From Symbiodinium natans (Eukaryota; Sar; Dinophyceae; Suessiales; Symbiodiniaceae), in NCBI GenBank assembly GCA_905221605.1, contig CAJNDS010000584.1, positions 70,001 to 109,326 of the forward strand: DNA of 39,326 nt. Reading direction: 5' to 3'. The position numbers were made by a program, and so were the translations under genes. This document shows, one piece after another, positions 1 to 11,000 of the stretch. Within the stretch, counting starts at the first letter, position 1, and each line of letters starts with the position of its first letter. The notes below the pieces were generated by a model, which made no database searches, was not told the origin of the DNA, and saw only the letters and a program-made list of their open reading frames with translations.

Positions 1-25
1 CCCCCCCCCCCCCCCCCCCCCCCCC
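1..25. repeat. Poly-C run at the window edge
   Basis: Twenty-five consecutive C residues come before the first CCCTAAA repeat. No biological role is visible. It could be a C-rich array variant or an artefact of a contig end. Confidence 0.6.
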
Positions 26-197
26 TAAAACCTAAACCTAGACTAAACCCTAACCCTAAACCCTAAACCCCTAAACCCTAAACCCTATACCTTAAACCCT
101 AAACCCTAAACCCTAAACCCTAAACCCTAAACCCTAAACCCTAAACCCTAAACCCTAAACCCTAAACCCCAAACCCTAAACCCTAAACCCTAAACCG
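26..197 (-). repeat. CCCTAAA array (telomere-like)
   Basis: About 24 nearly perfect CCCTAAA units with a few shortened or changed units at the left edge. An opposing TTTAGGG array begins at 274, so this is an interstitial array and not a chromosome end running into the window. Confidence 0.9.
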
Positions 198-201
198 CCA
201 G

Positions 202-261
202 GATCCCTTCTTCCTAGCGCTCTTCAGGGCGACCTTCGGCCGCCTCAAGGACTTCAAAGAG
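202..261 (+). CDS. Candidate upstream exon of the methyltransferase gene
   Basis: This GC-rich island has the same architecture as the confirmed exons downstream: a CCCTAAA array on its left, an AG before its first base, an open frame of 20 codons (DPFFLALFRATFGRLKDFKE), a donor AG|GCGCAT like that of exon 8, and a TTTAGGG array on its right. It enters and leaves in phase 0, which fits exon 1 at 1948. I cannot match the peptide to a known methyltransferase segment, so its membership of the gene is inference. Confidence 0.35.
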
Positions 262-273
262 GCGCATGTACGG

Positions 274-360
274 AGGGTTTAGGGTTTAGGGTTTAGGGTT
301 AGGGTTTAGGGTTTAGGGTTTAGGGTTTAGGGTTTAGGGTTTAGGGTTTAGGGTTTAGGG
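274..360 (+). repeat. TTTAGGG array
   Basis: About twelve TTTAGGG units opposing the CCCTAAA array at 26-197, so that the 198-273 island sits between inverted arrays. Confidence 0.9.
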
Positions 361-919
361 GGCGGGGAGTTTGGGGTGTAGGGCTCAGGAATAGGGTTTT
401 AAGGTAAGTTTAGGGTTGAACTAGGGTTTAGGGAAGAAGGCTTCGGGTTTAGGGGTTTTAGGAGTTTAGATTGTTTGTCGTAGTCCTCAAGACTTAATGG
501 CAGCTAGTTTCGACATGTTTGACTGGACCGCCACCGCAGTACCAATCTAATCTCATGCTGAGATAGTGATAAGATAACAAGACACCCACGTACCCTCGCG
601 ATGAGTTTACGCATGTCATGATAGGTTGTCATATGTGGATTCTCGCATAAATGCTATTCATGTGTGTTTTCAGAATCGAGCTAGTCGCTTTCTATCTTTC
701 ATGGCTTATCAGACATCGTTGCAGCTCAAGCAATCCGGACCACCAGAATGGGTTCCTGATCCTCTTCCCTTCTTATGATTGGGTAAGGTTTTGGTAAAGG
801 GTTTGGGGATCAGGGCTTTAGGATCGAAACCCCTAGAGCTCAGGTCGTTTCGCTCAAGGGCAGGGGAGAACCCTGAACCCCTAAACCCTGAACCCTAAAC
901 CCTCAACCCTGAACCCGAG
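361..919. other. Unassigned unique sequence between repeat arrays
   Basis: Degenerate TTTAGGG-like words run to about 470. A unique stretch of lower GC (about 470-780) follows with no convincing ORF or RNA gene, then degenerate repeats (784-917) that turn from TTTGGGG-like to CCCTGAA-like. Nothing further is recognised. Confidence 0.6.
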
Positions 920-952
920 GCGGTGCGTAAGGTGGTCGATGTATTGTCTCAG
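920..952 (+). CDS. Possible upstream exon (weak)
   Basis: An acceptor-like CCGAG precedes an open frame (AVRKVVDVLSQ) that could stop at a GC donor (CAG|GCTGAC) or continue open to about 1075. It lies between CCCTAAA-like and TTTAGGG arrays, as the real exons do. No homology is recognised, and a short open frame like this is easily found by chance. Confidence 0.2.
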
Positions 953-1947
953 GCTGACGACAGAGGCATCCTTGCAAGAGCCCCCAAGCCACCGCAAGAG
1001 CTCTGCGAAAACAACAAAGGTTCCATGACCAGAGATGAAATCCCAGCCTCAATGGCTTCGTGGTAAATGGAATCTGCCCGAGAGCCTGCTGAAGAAGTGC
1101 TGGGATGCCCACGAGTTGCAAAACCGGGATGAAATTGATCCAGAAAGATGAGGATTCCTGAGCTTGCCATGTAGGTGTAGGGTTTAGGGTTGAGGGGTTT
1201 AGGGGTTTAGGGGTTTAGGGGTTTAGGAGTTTAGGGGTTTAAAGGTTTAGGAGTTTAGGGGTTTAGGGGTTTACGGGCTTAGGTGAGGGCTAGAAGTATT
1301 AGGGTTTGGGGGCTTAGGCTAGGGTTGATAGGGTTTCGGGAGACAGGGTCCTTGCCAGAATAAACTGTGCAAACGGTGCACCGTCGGTAAGACAACTAAC
1401 TGACTAGGTGGCCATGAACCACATGTCTGAGGGGTTGAAAAAAGGAGCATCTAGGGCTTAAAAGTACTGTGGGTGACTCCTCGATCGGGGGCTTTGGTGC
1501 AGGTGAAGACGACGGGCGCGAGGTACCTCTCGCCTTTATCGGCGATTCTCTGGGCCTGACGAGCGTGAATGCGCTGGTGGCCCCGTGGGGCACGCAGCTC
1601 GTGCGCGACGAGAAGGAAGCCAACGTGAGCGGAGTGAAGACCACGGTGTGCAGCGAAGGCCATGTTCAAGTGCTCTGGTCTGATTATATAGGGTTTAGGG
1701 TTTAGGGTTTAGGGTTTAGGGTTTAGGGTTTAGGGTTTAGGGTTTAGGACGATCCTAAACCCTAAACCTTTTTATGCAGCTTGCAGGCTTGAAGGGGCTT
1801 CTGCGATTGAGAGCGTGAAGTCCAGGGCCCTTGGCCCCAGCCCGAACGCTCCAAACGCCGTAAACCGCTAAAGCCCACTTGACCCGCTTAAGTCCGAAAG
1901 CCCCTAAACCCTAAACCCTAAACCCTAAACCCTTAAACTCCCCTGAG
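953..1947. other. Unassigned sequence with repeat arrays
   Basis: Holds a TTTAGGGG-type array (about 1183-1280), an open + strand stretch at 1469-1690 with coding-like composition but no recognisable family, a TTTAGGG array (1689-1747), a short island (1780-1875) and CCCTAAA repeats (1904-1933). More exons of the methyltransferase gene could be here. None can be supported by homology. Confidence 0.5.
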
Positions 1948-2026
1948 CCTTTACCCTTCAAGCAAGAGGCGAAGATCGATTTCACCAACGAGATGATCGA
2001 CTGGAGCCGCGCCCTGTCGAGTTCGG
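1948..2026 (+). CDS. Methyltransferase exon 1 (first identified)
   Basis: Reads PLPFKQEAKIDFTNEMIDWS and six more codons, the helical segment that precedes motif I in tocopherol methyltransferases. The acceptor is CCTGAG. The donor TCGG|GTGCAG leaves a single G that pairs with AC of exon 2 to make an Asp codon. The start of this exon is less certain than its end. Confidence 0.7.
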
Positions 2027-5000
2027 GTGCAGGATCTTTGATTCTGAGGTTTAGGGTTTAGGGTTTAGGGTTAGAAATTGAGGTTTTGGGTTAGGTTCAC
2101 GGATACTGAAAAGTAGGTTGCGCAGCAAGGTAACCTACACAAGAACTCTACTTACCGCTTTTACTACTCCTGAACCTCCCAGTGAAGATCCCTAAACCCT
2201 AAGCCCTAAACCCCAAACCTTAAACCCCAAACCCTAAACCCCAAACCCTAAACCCTCGACCTCAACACCCATCTAATCCCACATGTTTCGCTTGCATAGG
2301 GCACTAAGACCCTGCTCCGGGAGGTGCCACAGCACCGAAGAAGATTCTGGACGTAGGCGCGGGGGTTTAGGGTTTAGGGTTTAGGGTTTAGGGTTTAGGG
2401 TTTAGGGTTTAGGGTTTAGGGTTTAGGGTTTAGGGTTTAGGGTTTAGGGTTAGGGTGGGCCGAAGAAGCCCAAAACCCTACGTAATTCTGAGCCCTAAAC
2501 CCGAAACATCCCTAAGCACTCCAAGCCACATCCCTAAACATCCCAAGCCCCGGGCTCCAGAACCCCTTCCTCTATACCCTCTGAGCCTAAACCCTTGTGA
2601 GATTTTCCTGTACACAAGCGCCGAGTTGGATTTCGTGTAGTGCAGAAGCTGTTAGACGAACACTTGTATAGGCATGAGCAAGCATGCAAACGTCAAATAG
2701 CAGTCTTGAGACAAGTTCCTGCTTGACAGGCGCCTTGGGCTCAATCGGAAAAAGCAAGCTACGTAGTCTAGTCACTGTGACTCCGGCCCCAGTACCCCGC
2801 TTCTGAAACTGGTAGCGGAGCTGTGGAGCTCAGTGACACGTTTTTCATTCCTCGCAGCAATCTCGTCCGGAAGAGAGAGCTAGGGGGATTTGGGTGTGAG
2901 CCAAGAAGCCGAACGAACATCAGCACTGCCAGTCTACACTAGACCACCGCACTGCGCAAATCCGACACCATGTCGGTAGCTGGGTTGAAGTACGACCCTG
3001 TACTTAGCCTTGACACCCCAGCAGAAACCAAGTCAGGAAGCTACATTTACAGCGGCTCCGCAGCGTCCTTCCACGACTGGGAGTTTCGCACACGTGCCCG
3101 TGTATCCCAGCATCGTGAGAGGCAGCGTCGAGAGGTCTTGAAAGACCCTCGTTCCAGCCACCAACTCAGCCGTTCTGCATCCCCACGAAAGTGGGTAGGT
3201 GGAGGCATAAGATCCCCGGACCGTCACACAGGTGATGAGAGCAGTGGGATGGCAGCTAGCCCTTCAAGTGCCCCAGGACGCCGGCGCGGCCGCCAGGCCG
3301 GTGCGGAGTCCATGTCGTCAGGAGATGGTGGCGAAGAAGAGCAACAGCCACAAGATTATGAGGTTGAGGACGACGGGCAAGCTTCGGTTGAGACTGAGCC
3401 TGTCCCCGCACTCGCTTCGGTCCGCGATAGTGATCTTGACATGTCTGATGCAGTTCAGAAGACGCTGGAAGGCCTTCGTGGCGACGCCTTCCTTATCGCC
3501 CGAGACATAGGTCTCGAGAGGTTGTTGAAGCATGACGGCATTGATCTCCTCATTCAGAAGGTCAAAGAACAAGCATTTCCCTTGCAGGGGGAAGAGGCAT
3601 CGGAATTGTTCAGGCAAGGCCAGTTGCTGACAGGTCCTTTGTCCAAACAATCAGGGGAGCCGATGTTGTCTTACATTTCCCGGCGAAAGCGCTGGTGGGT
3701 TACCCTAAGGGAATTGGACCCAGAAGTCAGGTTGTCAGAAGCCACGCGTGCCAATCTCCTCGTGGAACTGTCTGGTTTGTCGCGCCAAGAGCAGCTCATG
3801 GTGCGTACCGCAGCACAAGCCGAGACAGTAGATGAGTATGCGCGCGTATTGATCAAGCATCATAGCGTTGTGCATATGCGTGAACGCCTGCTCGTTGAGA
3901 AAGACAAGCCTGTCGCTAGAACATGGTCCAAGCCCCGGTGGGAGAATACCTCATTTCAGCAGAAGCCTCGGTACGGTTACATGACACAAGGTTTCATGGA
4001 GGTTGACGAGTATGAGTACCAGGAGCCAGAAAGTCAGGCCTATGTAGCCGAGGAGCATGAGGTCGAGGAAGACGAAGGCGAATGGGTTGATGACAGTGCA
4101 TTAGCCTTGGCTCTCAATGCATATACAGCTATGCAGACAGAGCTTGGAGGCGAGCCAGGCGAGGAGCACGCCGAAGCATTGCAGCTGGCATATGCAGCCC
4201 AAACCACACTTGCCAATGTGAAGGGTAACAAAGGTAAGGGTTTTGGTAAGTCTGGCGGTAAGAAGGGTGGTAAGGTCCCTCCTTCCAATCTTTCTATCGC
4301 TGACAGGAAAGCCAAACTTGCCGAGCTGAAGGCTCGCAGCCGATGCTTGCGGTGCGGCGCAATCGGCCATTGGGCCGGCGACGCTGAGTGCAGGTTTAAG
4401 GGTAGTCCCGGACGTCCTAAGGGTTCCAGTAAGGGTGGTCCAGGTGCAGAGAAGTCCGCCTCACCCGGGAAGCCCGGAATGGCATCCTCCTCACAAGCCT
4501 ACCTTGCCGCACTGAGTGACGCATCGGACGATGAGACCCCTGCCATTCACCTTTCCAACACTTCAAGAGACATGGAGGGCTATCCCGCTGAAAGGAGCGG
4601 AGGACCCTCAGAGCGTCCTCGTGTTCGCAGATCGGAAGCCACTGCCATGCGTGACAGCCCATCGCCAGGATCTGACACCTTGTTCACTTTTGGTCATCAC
4701 AAAGGCCTGACGTATGAACGAGTGCTGCACACCTATCCTGGGTATGTCCTTTGGGGTCAATCACAGAAGTGTCCCTCCAAGTGTTTGGGTGATTTCCTGA
4801 ACTGGGTGCACGAGCACTATGTGGTAGAAGACACGGACCCCATAGAAGTGCGTAGAAGAGACATCCCTCTTAGTACGATGATGCCCCCAACTCCCTTTGC
4901 CGACCGCGCAGCCAATGCCGAAGGCACCGCCTCATCCAGTACCGGCTTCCGGCCCAAGTGCAGAGGTGGTTGTAAGACCTTTAGCAAGACAGGGAGCAAT

Positions 5001-8000
5001 TCGTACATAGACATGCGCACATGCAAGTCCTGTGGTACGGTAACCAAAACTCGCAAGGAACAGGTTCAGGCCGACCCTACACGCACGCATGCCCAGGTAG
5101 ATCGTTCAGGTTCCAGCAAGACAACCAGCCGAATCAAGTGCAAGCTTTGTGGCATGATCCTAGATGAACTGCCCCAAGAGGAGAAGAAAGCTAGGGACGC
5201 AGCCGCAGCACAGCTGCGAGACACGAACACCCTAGACTTCGACATGATGCGCTCTATAGTGGGCAGAACAGGGGATCGAGTGCCAGAAGAAGTGGTCGTA
5301 CCAGCCCTTGAACAATTCAAGGAGGCAGTTGAGGGTCACTTCGTCACCGAACCTTCGATAACGAGGGGAGACTTGTTTGCCTACCTTCAAGAGGCTCTGG
5401 ACGATCATGCGGACGACGCGAGCCCCACGAGCGCGAGTTGGGAGATGGCTTCATCGGGAAGAAGGCCTGGTACAGCAATGGTTGCCATGCTTGCTGGACC
5501 ACACGAGGGAGTCACAGACACGAACCCCAGTTTGAGCAAACTCCCTGTGGTTAACGTTCGCACATCCCCACATGTTTTCGCAGTCCTGGATGAAGGGTGT
5601 AACTCAACGGTTCATGGCGAGGATTGGGGTCACGAGAGCATGTCCAAGTGTGCGAGCTTTGGGTATTCCACGAGGTTTGTGAAGGAGACTTCCAAGACCT
5701 TCAAGGGTTTGAGTGGTTCCACTTCCACGCTTGGGGCCCGAACCTTCCCTTTCTGCCTTTTGCCCTTGGATTCAGTTGAGGGCGAGGAGGTTTCCCATAG
5801 GGAAAGATTGTGTGGGGCGCTAGACTCCCATGAGATCCCTGGTGGGGCACCCCTTCTACTATCGCTTCATGCCCAGAGTCAACTTGGGATGGCAAAAGAC
5901 CTACACTTAGGGACGTGCTCCGTAAGGCTCCCGTCGAACCCTGACAAGACCATTGAACTCAAGTTGCATCGGACATCAGACTCAGGTTTGCTTTGCATTT
6001 GCCTAACCGACGGTCTCTTGCAAGGGAAACAACCCCGCCTTGTTCGAGGATTTGCGATCCCACCGCCACCTGCAGGTGCTGCCCGAGCTATAGCAGCAGA
6101 GGGTTCGGATAAGTGCGCAAACAGCAAGGTCACCAAACGGAAGGCCTCTTCAATGCAGACGCACTCTCTAAGTGAACCCCAAGGTGAGAACACAAATTTG
6201 ACAGCAGCCATGGCCATCGCACCTTCACAGCGCCCCGCGCCTAAGGCGAGGCCTCAGCAGCTGAATTCAGAGACCTTCCCCGCCGAGGGAGGAGACAATC
6301 CCAAGCACGCAGCGGACATTTTTACCTTCGGCTACAACTTCGAGGAAGCCGTCGAAAAGATCCGTAGCGCTTGGGAGCCACAGCATTTCGCTGACACATT
6401 TAGTGAGATGCGCTCGGCAGAGGCTACCTTGAACTCGGAGGCGCATTCGTCGGCATCTTCTTTGACCTGACATACTTGCCGAATGCCAGGAGTTTGGATC
6501 CTGAGCTCGCAGATCGCCGGCGAGATACGAGTCTCCGAGATCATGTGGGTTCCCACCCTTCTATAATGAAGGCGATAGCTGCAGACCCTGGATTCCTGCA
6601 ACATTGCAGAGCCATCCGTTCCAAGGTGAAGAAGTCAATGGAGCAGGGCTACCAGGCGATGAACATTAGCGTTGTCTGCAAACAAAACCGGCACCGTTCC
6701 GTGGCAGGAGGCATCCTCATTGAGCACATGCTACTTCGCGTTGAAGGACTTCATGTTTCCATGCAGCACTGCAACAGCGAACAGTCCTGGCCGCTCATGG
6801 GTGGATCTTGCCGTGGGCATTGCAGCTGGTGCACGCATCGCACAGACGATGCGAAGGCGAGCTACGAACAGGTGCTAGCCGACTTTATCAAATACCTGGA
6901 CGGCGATGTCAAGGAGAGCACCACATGCATTTTGCACTGCGAGTCAGAGCCTGAAAGGGCCCCGGGCACAGCTCCGGAGGAGATCACTGACCTGGACGCA
7001 GACGATGAGGTGGAAGAGGTTCCGATCGATCCGCTGGAAGAAGCGCCTGGAGAGGGAGAGTCAGCGTCGCAGGCAGCTACTCGATTGGGGCTTCGTGGCA
7101 AGCAGCACACCTCCTACGTGGCGAAGTGGGACCCGAGCTCCCTGACAGGGAGGCTTCATCAGCAAGCGGGCTCAGGTGTGTTCACTGCCACCTCAAGTCA
7201 TCTGCCAGTTCAGGCCCAGGTACAAACCCTGGAGAGGAAGTTAGCGCTGCGCGAGAAGGAAGTCGAGTCACTTCGAAGCAAGCTCCGGGACGCCGAGCGG
7301 GACAAGCAGGAGGCGGAACGGAGAGCGGAGCGTGCAGAGCAGCTCCTGCAAGATGCTCTTGCCCAGCTTGGTGGTCGTTCCCGCTCCCGACACCGACATC
7401 ACGACCGAAGGGCAAGGAGCAGCTCGAGTGACTCCCGGAGAAAGGTCCGGAGGGAAAGATCAAGCCACCACGATGATCACAGGGCGCAGTCTTCTCGCCG
7501 CGAGCCGTCTGCTTATCGTGATCGTGAGCGTGATCAGTGGCACCCCAGCAGCAGCTACCGCGACACCGCTCGCGAGACCTCCTCATACGACCAGAACCAG
7601 TGGGATGCTTGGGATGATGATTGGTCCCGGGCTGGCGATTGCCATCACCAGGCTCCACCCGAGCCACCCAAGCCACCCGTGAGACGGTGGACCCCGCACT
7701 TGGAGGCGCGTGCCAACAGGGCCGCCGACGAGGAGTTCTGGCAGAGGCGCTTTGAGGAGAATCGACCCCTCGACAGGAGGGAGCTCAAGAACTACTTCCA
7801 TGATCCGGCGGCTGACAACTCTAACGCCGCCTGGGCGCAGTGGAGGAAGAGTCAGGGCCCCGCACCGCCGGGAGAGGGCAAACGCATCAAGTTGGATCCG
7901 GCAATCCTCGCTTTGGATCTTACGGAGATTCCAACCTCGGACGACGCCAGCCTTTCGTGGAACAGGCGAGTCCTGGTCGACCTGCTCCCGGACCAGGTGA

Positions 8001-11000
8001 TGCACGAGTTTTGCAGCCTTCTGTATGGGCGTCCGAGTCCGGCGTTGTGGATTGGCCCTTACATGCCCAAATCCTTCTCTACTCAGGATCAGGAACACCC
8101 GGACAAGTGCGAGCGCCACGACTTCAAGGTGACGGCCGTGACCCCTCACACGAGGGAGGGATACAAACCTTGTGGGAATGTCAAAGGCCCTACACCGATC
8201 GGGTGGCTGTTTCTCAACGACAACCCGAAGAACAAGGGCGGCGTGTGGATCCCACAGGGGACGGTGTGTCCTCCCGGTCACAGTACCGAGGATGTTTGCG
8301 GTGAATTCAAGGCCGAGCAAGTGTGCCCAACCGAGCCTCCGCCAAGTGGAGGTGCGTACCTTGTGCTTTGGTTGTATCCAAAGGCCTTTGCACCGGACAC
8401 AGTTCCGAAGACCCTTGCAGACCGCGATGAGATGAGCGCATATATGGCGTCATTGCAGGGGGTTAATGACTTTGGGGAGTTCAAGCAGGTAAGGTTCGAT
8501 GTTGAGGATTCCGACGATGAATTTGAGCTAATCCCTGCACATGATGGTCCCAGAGCAGTTACCCGTGACACCGCACACTCATTGCCCAAACTCAGCAACA
8601 GGCAGAGGAAGAGGGTGCTTAGTGGGATTCAGGAAATGGTTGCGGGAGACCGTGTGTTGCAAGCGATTGCATTCAATGCAGCAGTGGCTACGGATCACAC
8701 GATTGCCTTCACCCCCACTGAGCCTCCTATTTCACACTGCAAATGGGTATCCGAATCCCTTGACGCGCAGGTGATCAGCGAGACCATTGCCAACCTGGAG
8801 ACAGGTGTGCCCGGCCTCATAGTTCTGAGGGTCGACGCTCCCACCGAGGAGTTGTGTCTAGAGTGCGAGTGCCTAGCTGACACAGCTGGAGTGAGCATTG
8901 TCCTGCTGAGCCCCTATGGATGCCCAACGCTCGAAAGTACCGTCGAGGTAAGAGGAGACTTGAATGTTTCCGGGATAGGGCCGAACATCGACGATGCACT
9001 CCAGGTTCTGTCCACATGGACCGAGAGCTATGGCATGAGCCCCCGTTGCTATGCAGACACGGAAGAACATGATTTCTGGGCCACATGTCGTGACATTTCA
9101 CAGGAGCTTTACCTGAACTCTTACACACGCAATTGCTTTGTAGGATCGGAAGGTTTAGGTTCCGACATGGAAGATCAGGAACTCATCCCCGATGAAGAGA
9201 TGGCTGAACTACTTAGGGAGCAAGACAATGGGGCCTCAGTGTTCACCCCTGAAGAGAGAGAGCAACTCATCCTCGAGCAACTGTCCTTCCCAGGTACTCC
9301 GGCATCAGAGGAAGAACGCAGAGCAGCTTGGCGTTCGCTCCCACAGCGCACGAGGGTTGCTATCAGGCGACTCCATAGGGCATTCGGTCATCTCCCAGGT
9401 AAAGTCCTGGAGCAGGTCCTTAGGCAGAGCAAGGCATCTAAGGAGTTCATCCTAGCTGCCCACCTTCACAGATGTAAGGCTTGCCTAGACACTGCACCAG
9501 TTCCGCGACATCATCCAGTCTCAGGGGAATCGGTGTTTCCGAAAGAGTTCAATCACACGCTTGGCATAGATTGCATGGAAGTAAAGGATGTCGATGGTAC
9601 CCGCTACACTGCAGTCAACATGGTCGACATGGGAACCAGCTTCCAGCAAGTAGCCCTGATAAAGTCAGGAGGTGGCAATCCCAGCGCACGGCAATGTTTG
9701 CAGGTCTTCATGGAGCGATGGGTATCGTGGGCAGGACATCCACAACATGTAGTGGTTGATAGGGGAACGCATTTCAAGGGAGAGTTTGCAAGTTACATGG
9801 GGCAACATGGGATTCATCTCCGAAATGCACCCTTAGAATCCCCGCAAACCATAGGAAAGGTCGAAAGACATGGTGGTTTGCTCAAGGCACTGGTAAGAAA
9901 AACAGTGCAGGAGATTCAGCCCTCGACTTGGGAGGACATGGTCATGGTGGTCAGTGAGTGTGTGACTACAAAGAATGACCTGTCCAGACATCAAGGTTTC
10001 AGCCCATCACAGCATGTGCTAGGCAAGCGACCTAGGACACCAGGTTCAGTCATGGATGAAGATGAGAGCATGGGAACTTTGTTGGCCCGTTTCGATGAGA
10101 CCACTCCTTTCTACTCCCGACATAGAACCCGGGAAGAAGCCCGCAAAGCCTTCGTGCACTTGGACTCGTCCAGGAAGGTTGCTCGTGCGTTGCAAAGGAA
10201 CGCAGCTCCCATGGACATGGAGTACCAGGTGGGCGATTTAGTCATTTATCGAAGGGACAATTTGCCCGGTTCAACTTCCACTGTGTGGTCAACTGCAAGC
10301 CGCGTGATAGGACGCGAGGCGGAGAATGCGTACTGGTTGCTGCACGAGGGTGTGCCTGTGTTAGTCAATGCCAGGAAGATGAGGCCTGCGGATGAGGTCG
10401 AAGTAGCTGCACGTCGAGTTCTGACAGGAGAACCCGTTTTACCAGGTTCCATTGTTCACGGTCCAGAGCAACGTTATCTCGACGAAAGAGAAAAGGATCC
10501 AGTAACAGCGCCTTCTACCCCCAGACCGAACACTGGCATAGCGTCGGCTCCCTCTACTCCCATGAGAGTCGCAGCGGCCGAGAGTCCCGCCATCACAAGC
10601 AAGGAGATTTCGCCCAGTGATAAGACGGGCAGGGAAAGAACTCGTTCCCCGCCCAGACAAAGCTCCAGTGCGCTGATGGCTGAGGCACAGGACACCGATC
10701 CTGTAGAAGCAAAGGCAAGCGAGCTCCTGGAAGCAATGGCCTTCGAGACGAGTCACTGTCTCGAGCTGCTCAGGTTGTGCAAGGAACACAAACCGAAGAA
10801 GACGAAAAGAGCGATGTTCCAAGACGCAACAGATGATGAGCTTGCCGCTTGTTTCGGTGTTTATAGGCACGGTGGTTTTGTTGGGATCTCTAATCCTACT
10901 AAGCAACGCCCGTGTTTTGTGACTTACTTGAACCGCTTCCTGAGGCACCACTGTGAGAAGGCAGGCTACACCGAGTTCACTTGGAATGGGATCCAAGTAA

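Noticed and set aside
1-360. A true chromosome end at the left edge
   Set aside because: The CCCTAAA array is followed within 80 bp by a TTTAGGG array, and dozens of arrays in both orientations run through the window, so these are interstitial repeats.
1469-1705. Independent 78-codon gene
   Set aside because: Composition is coding-like, but there is no homology, no clear start, and it ends in a repeat array; left as unassigned.
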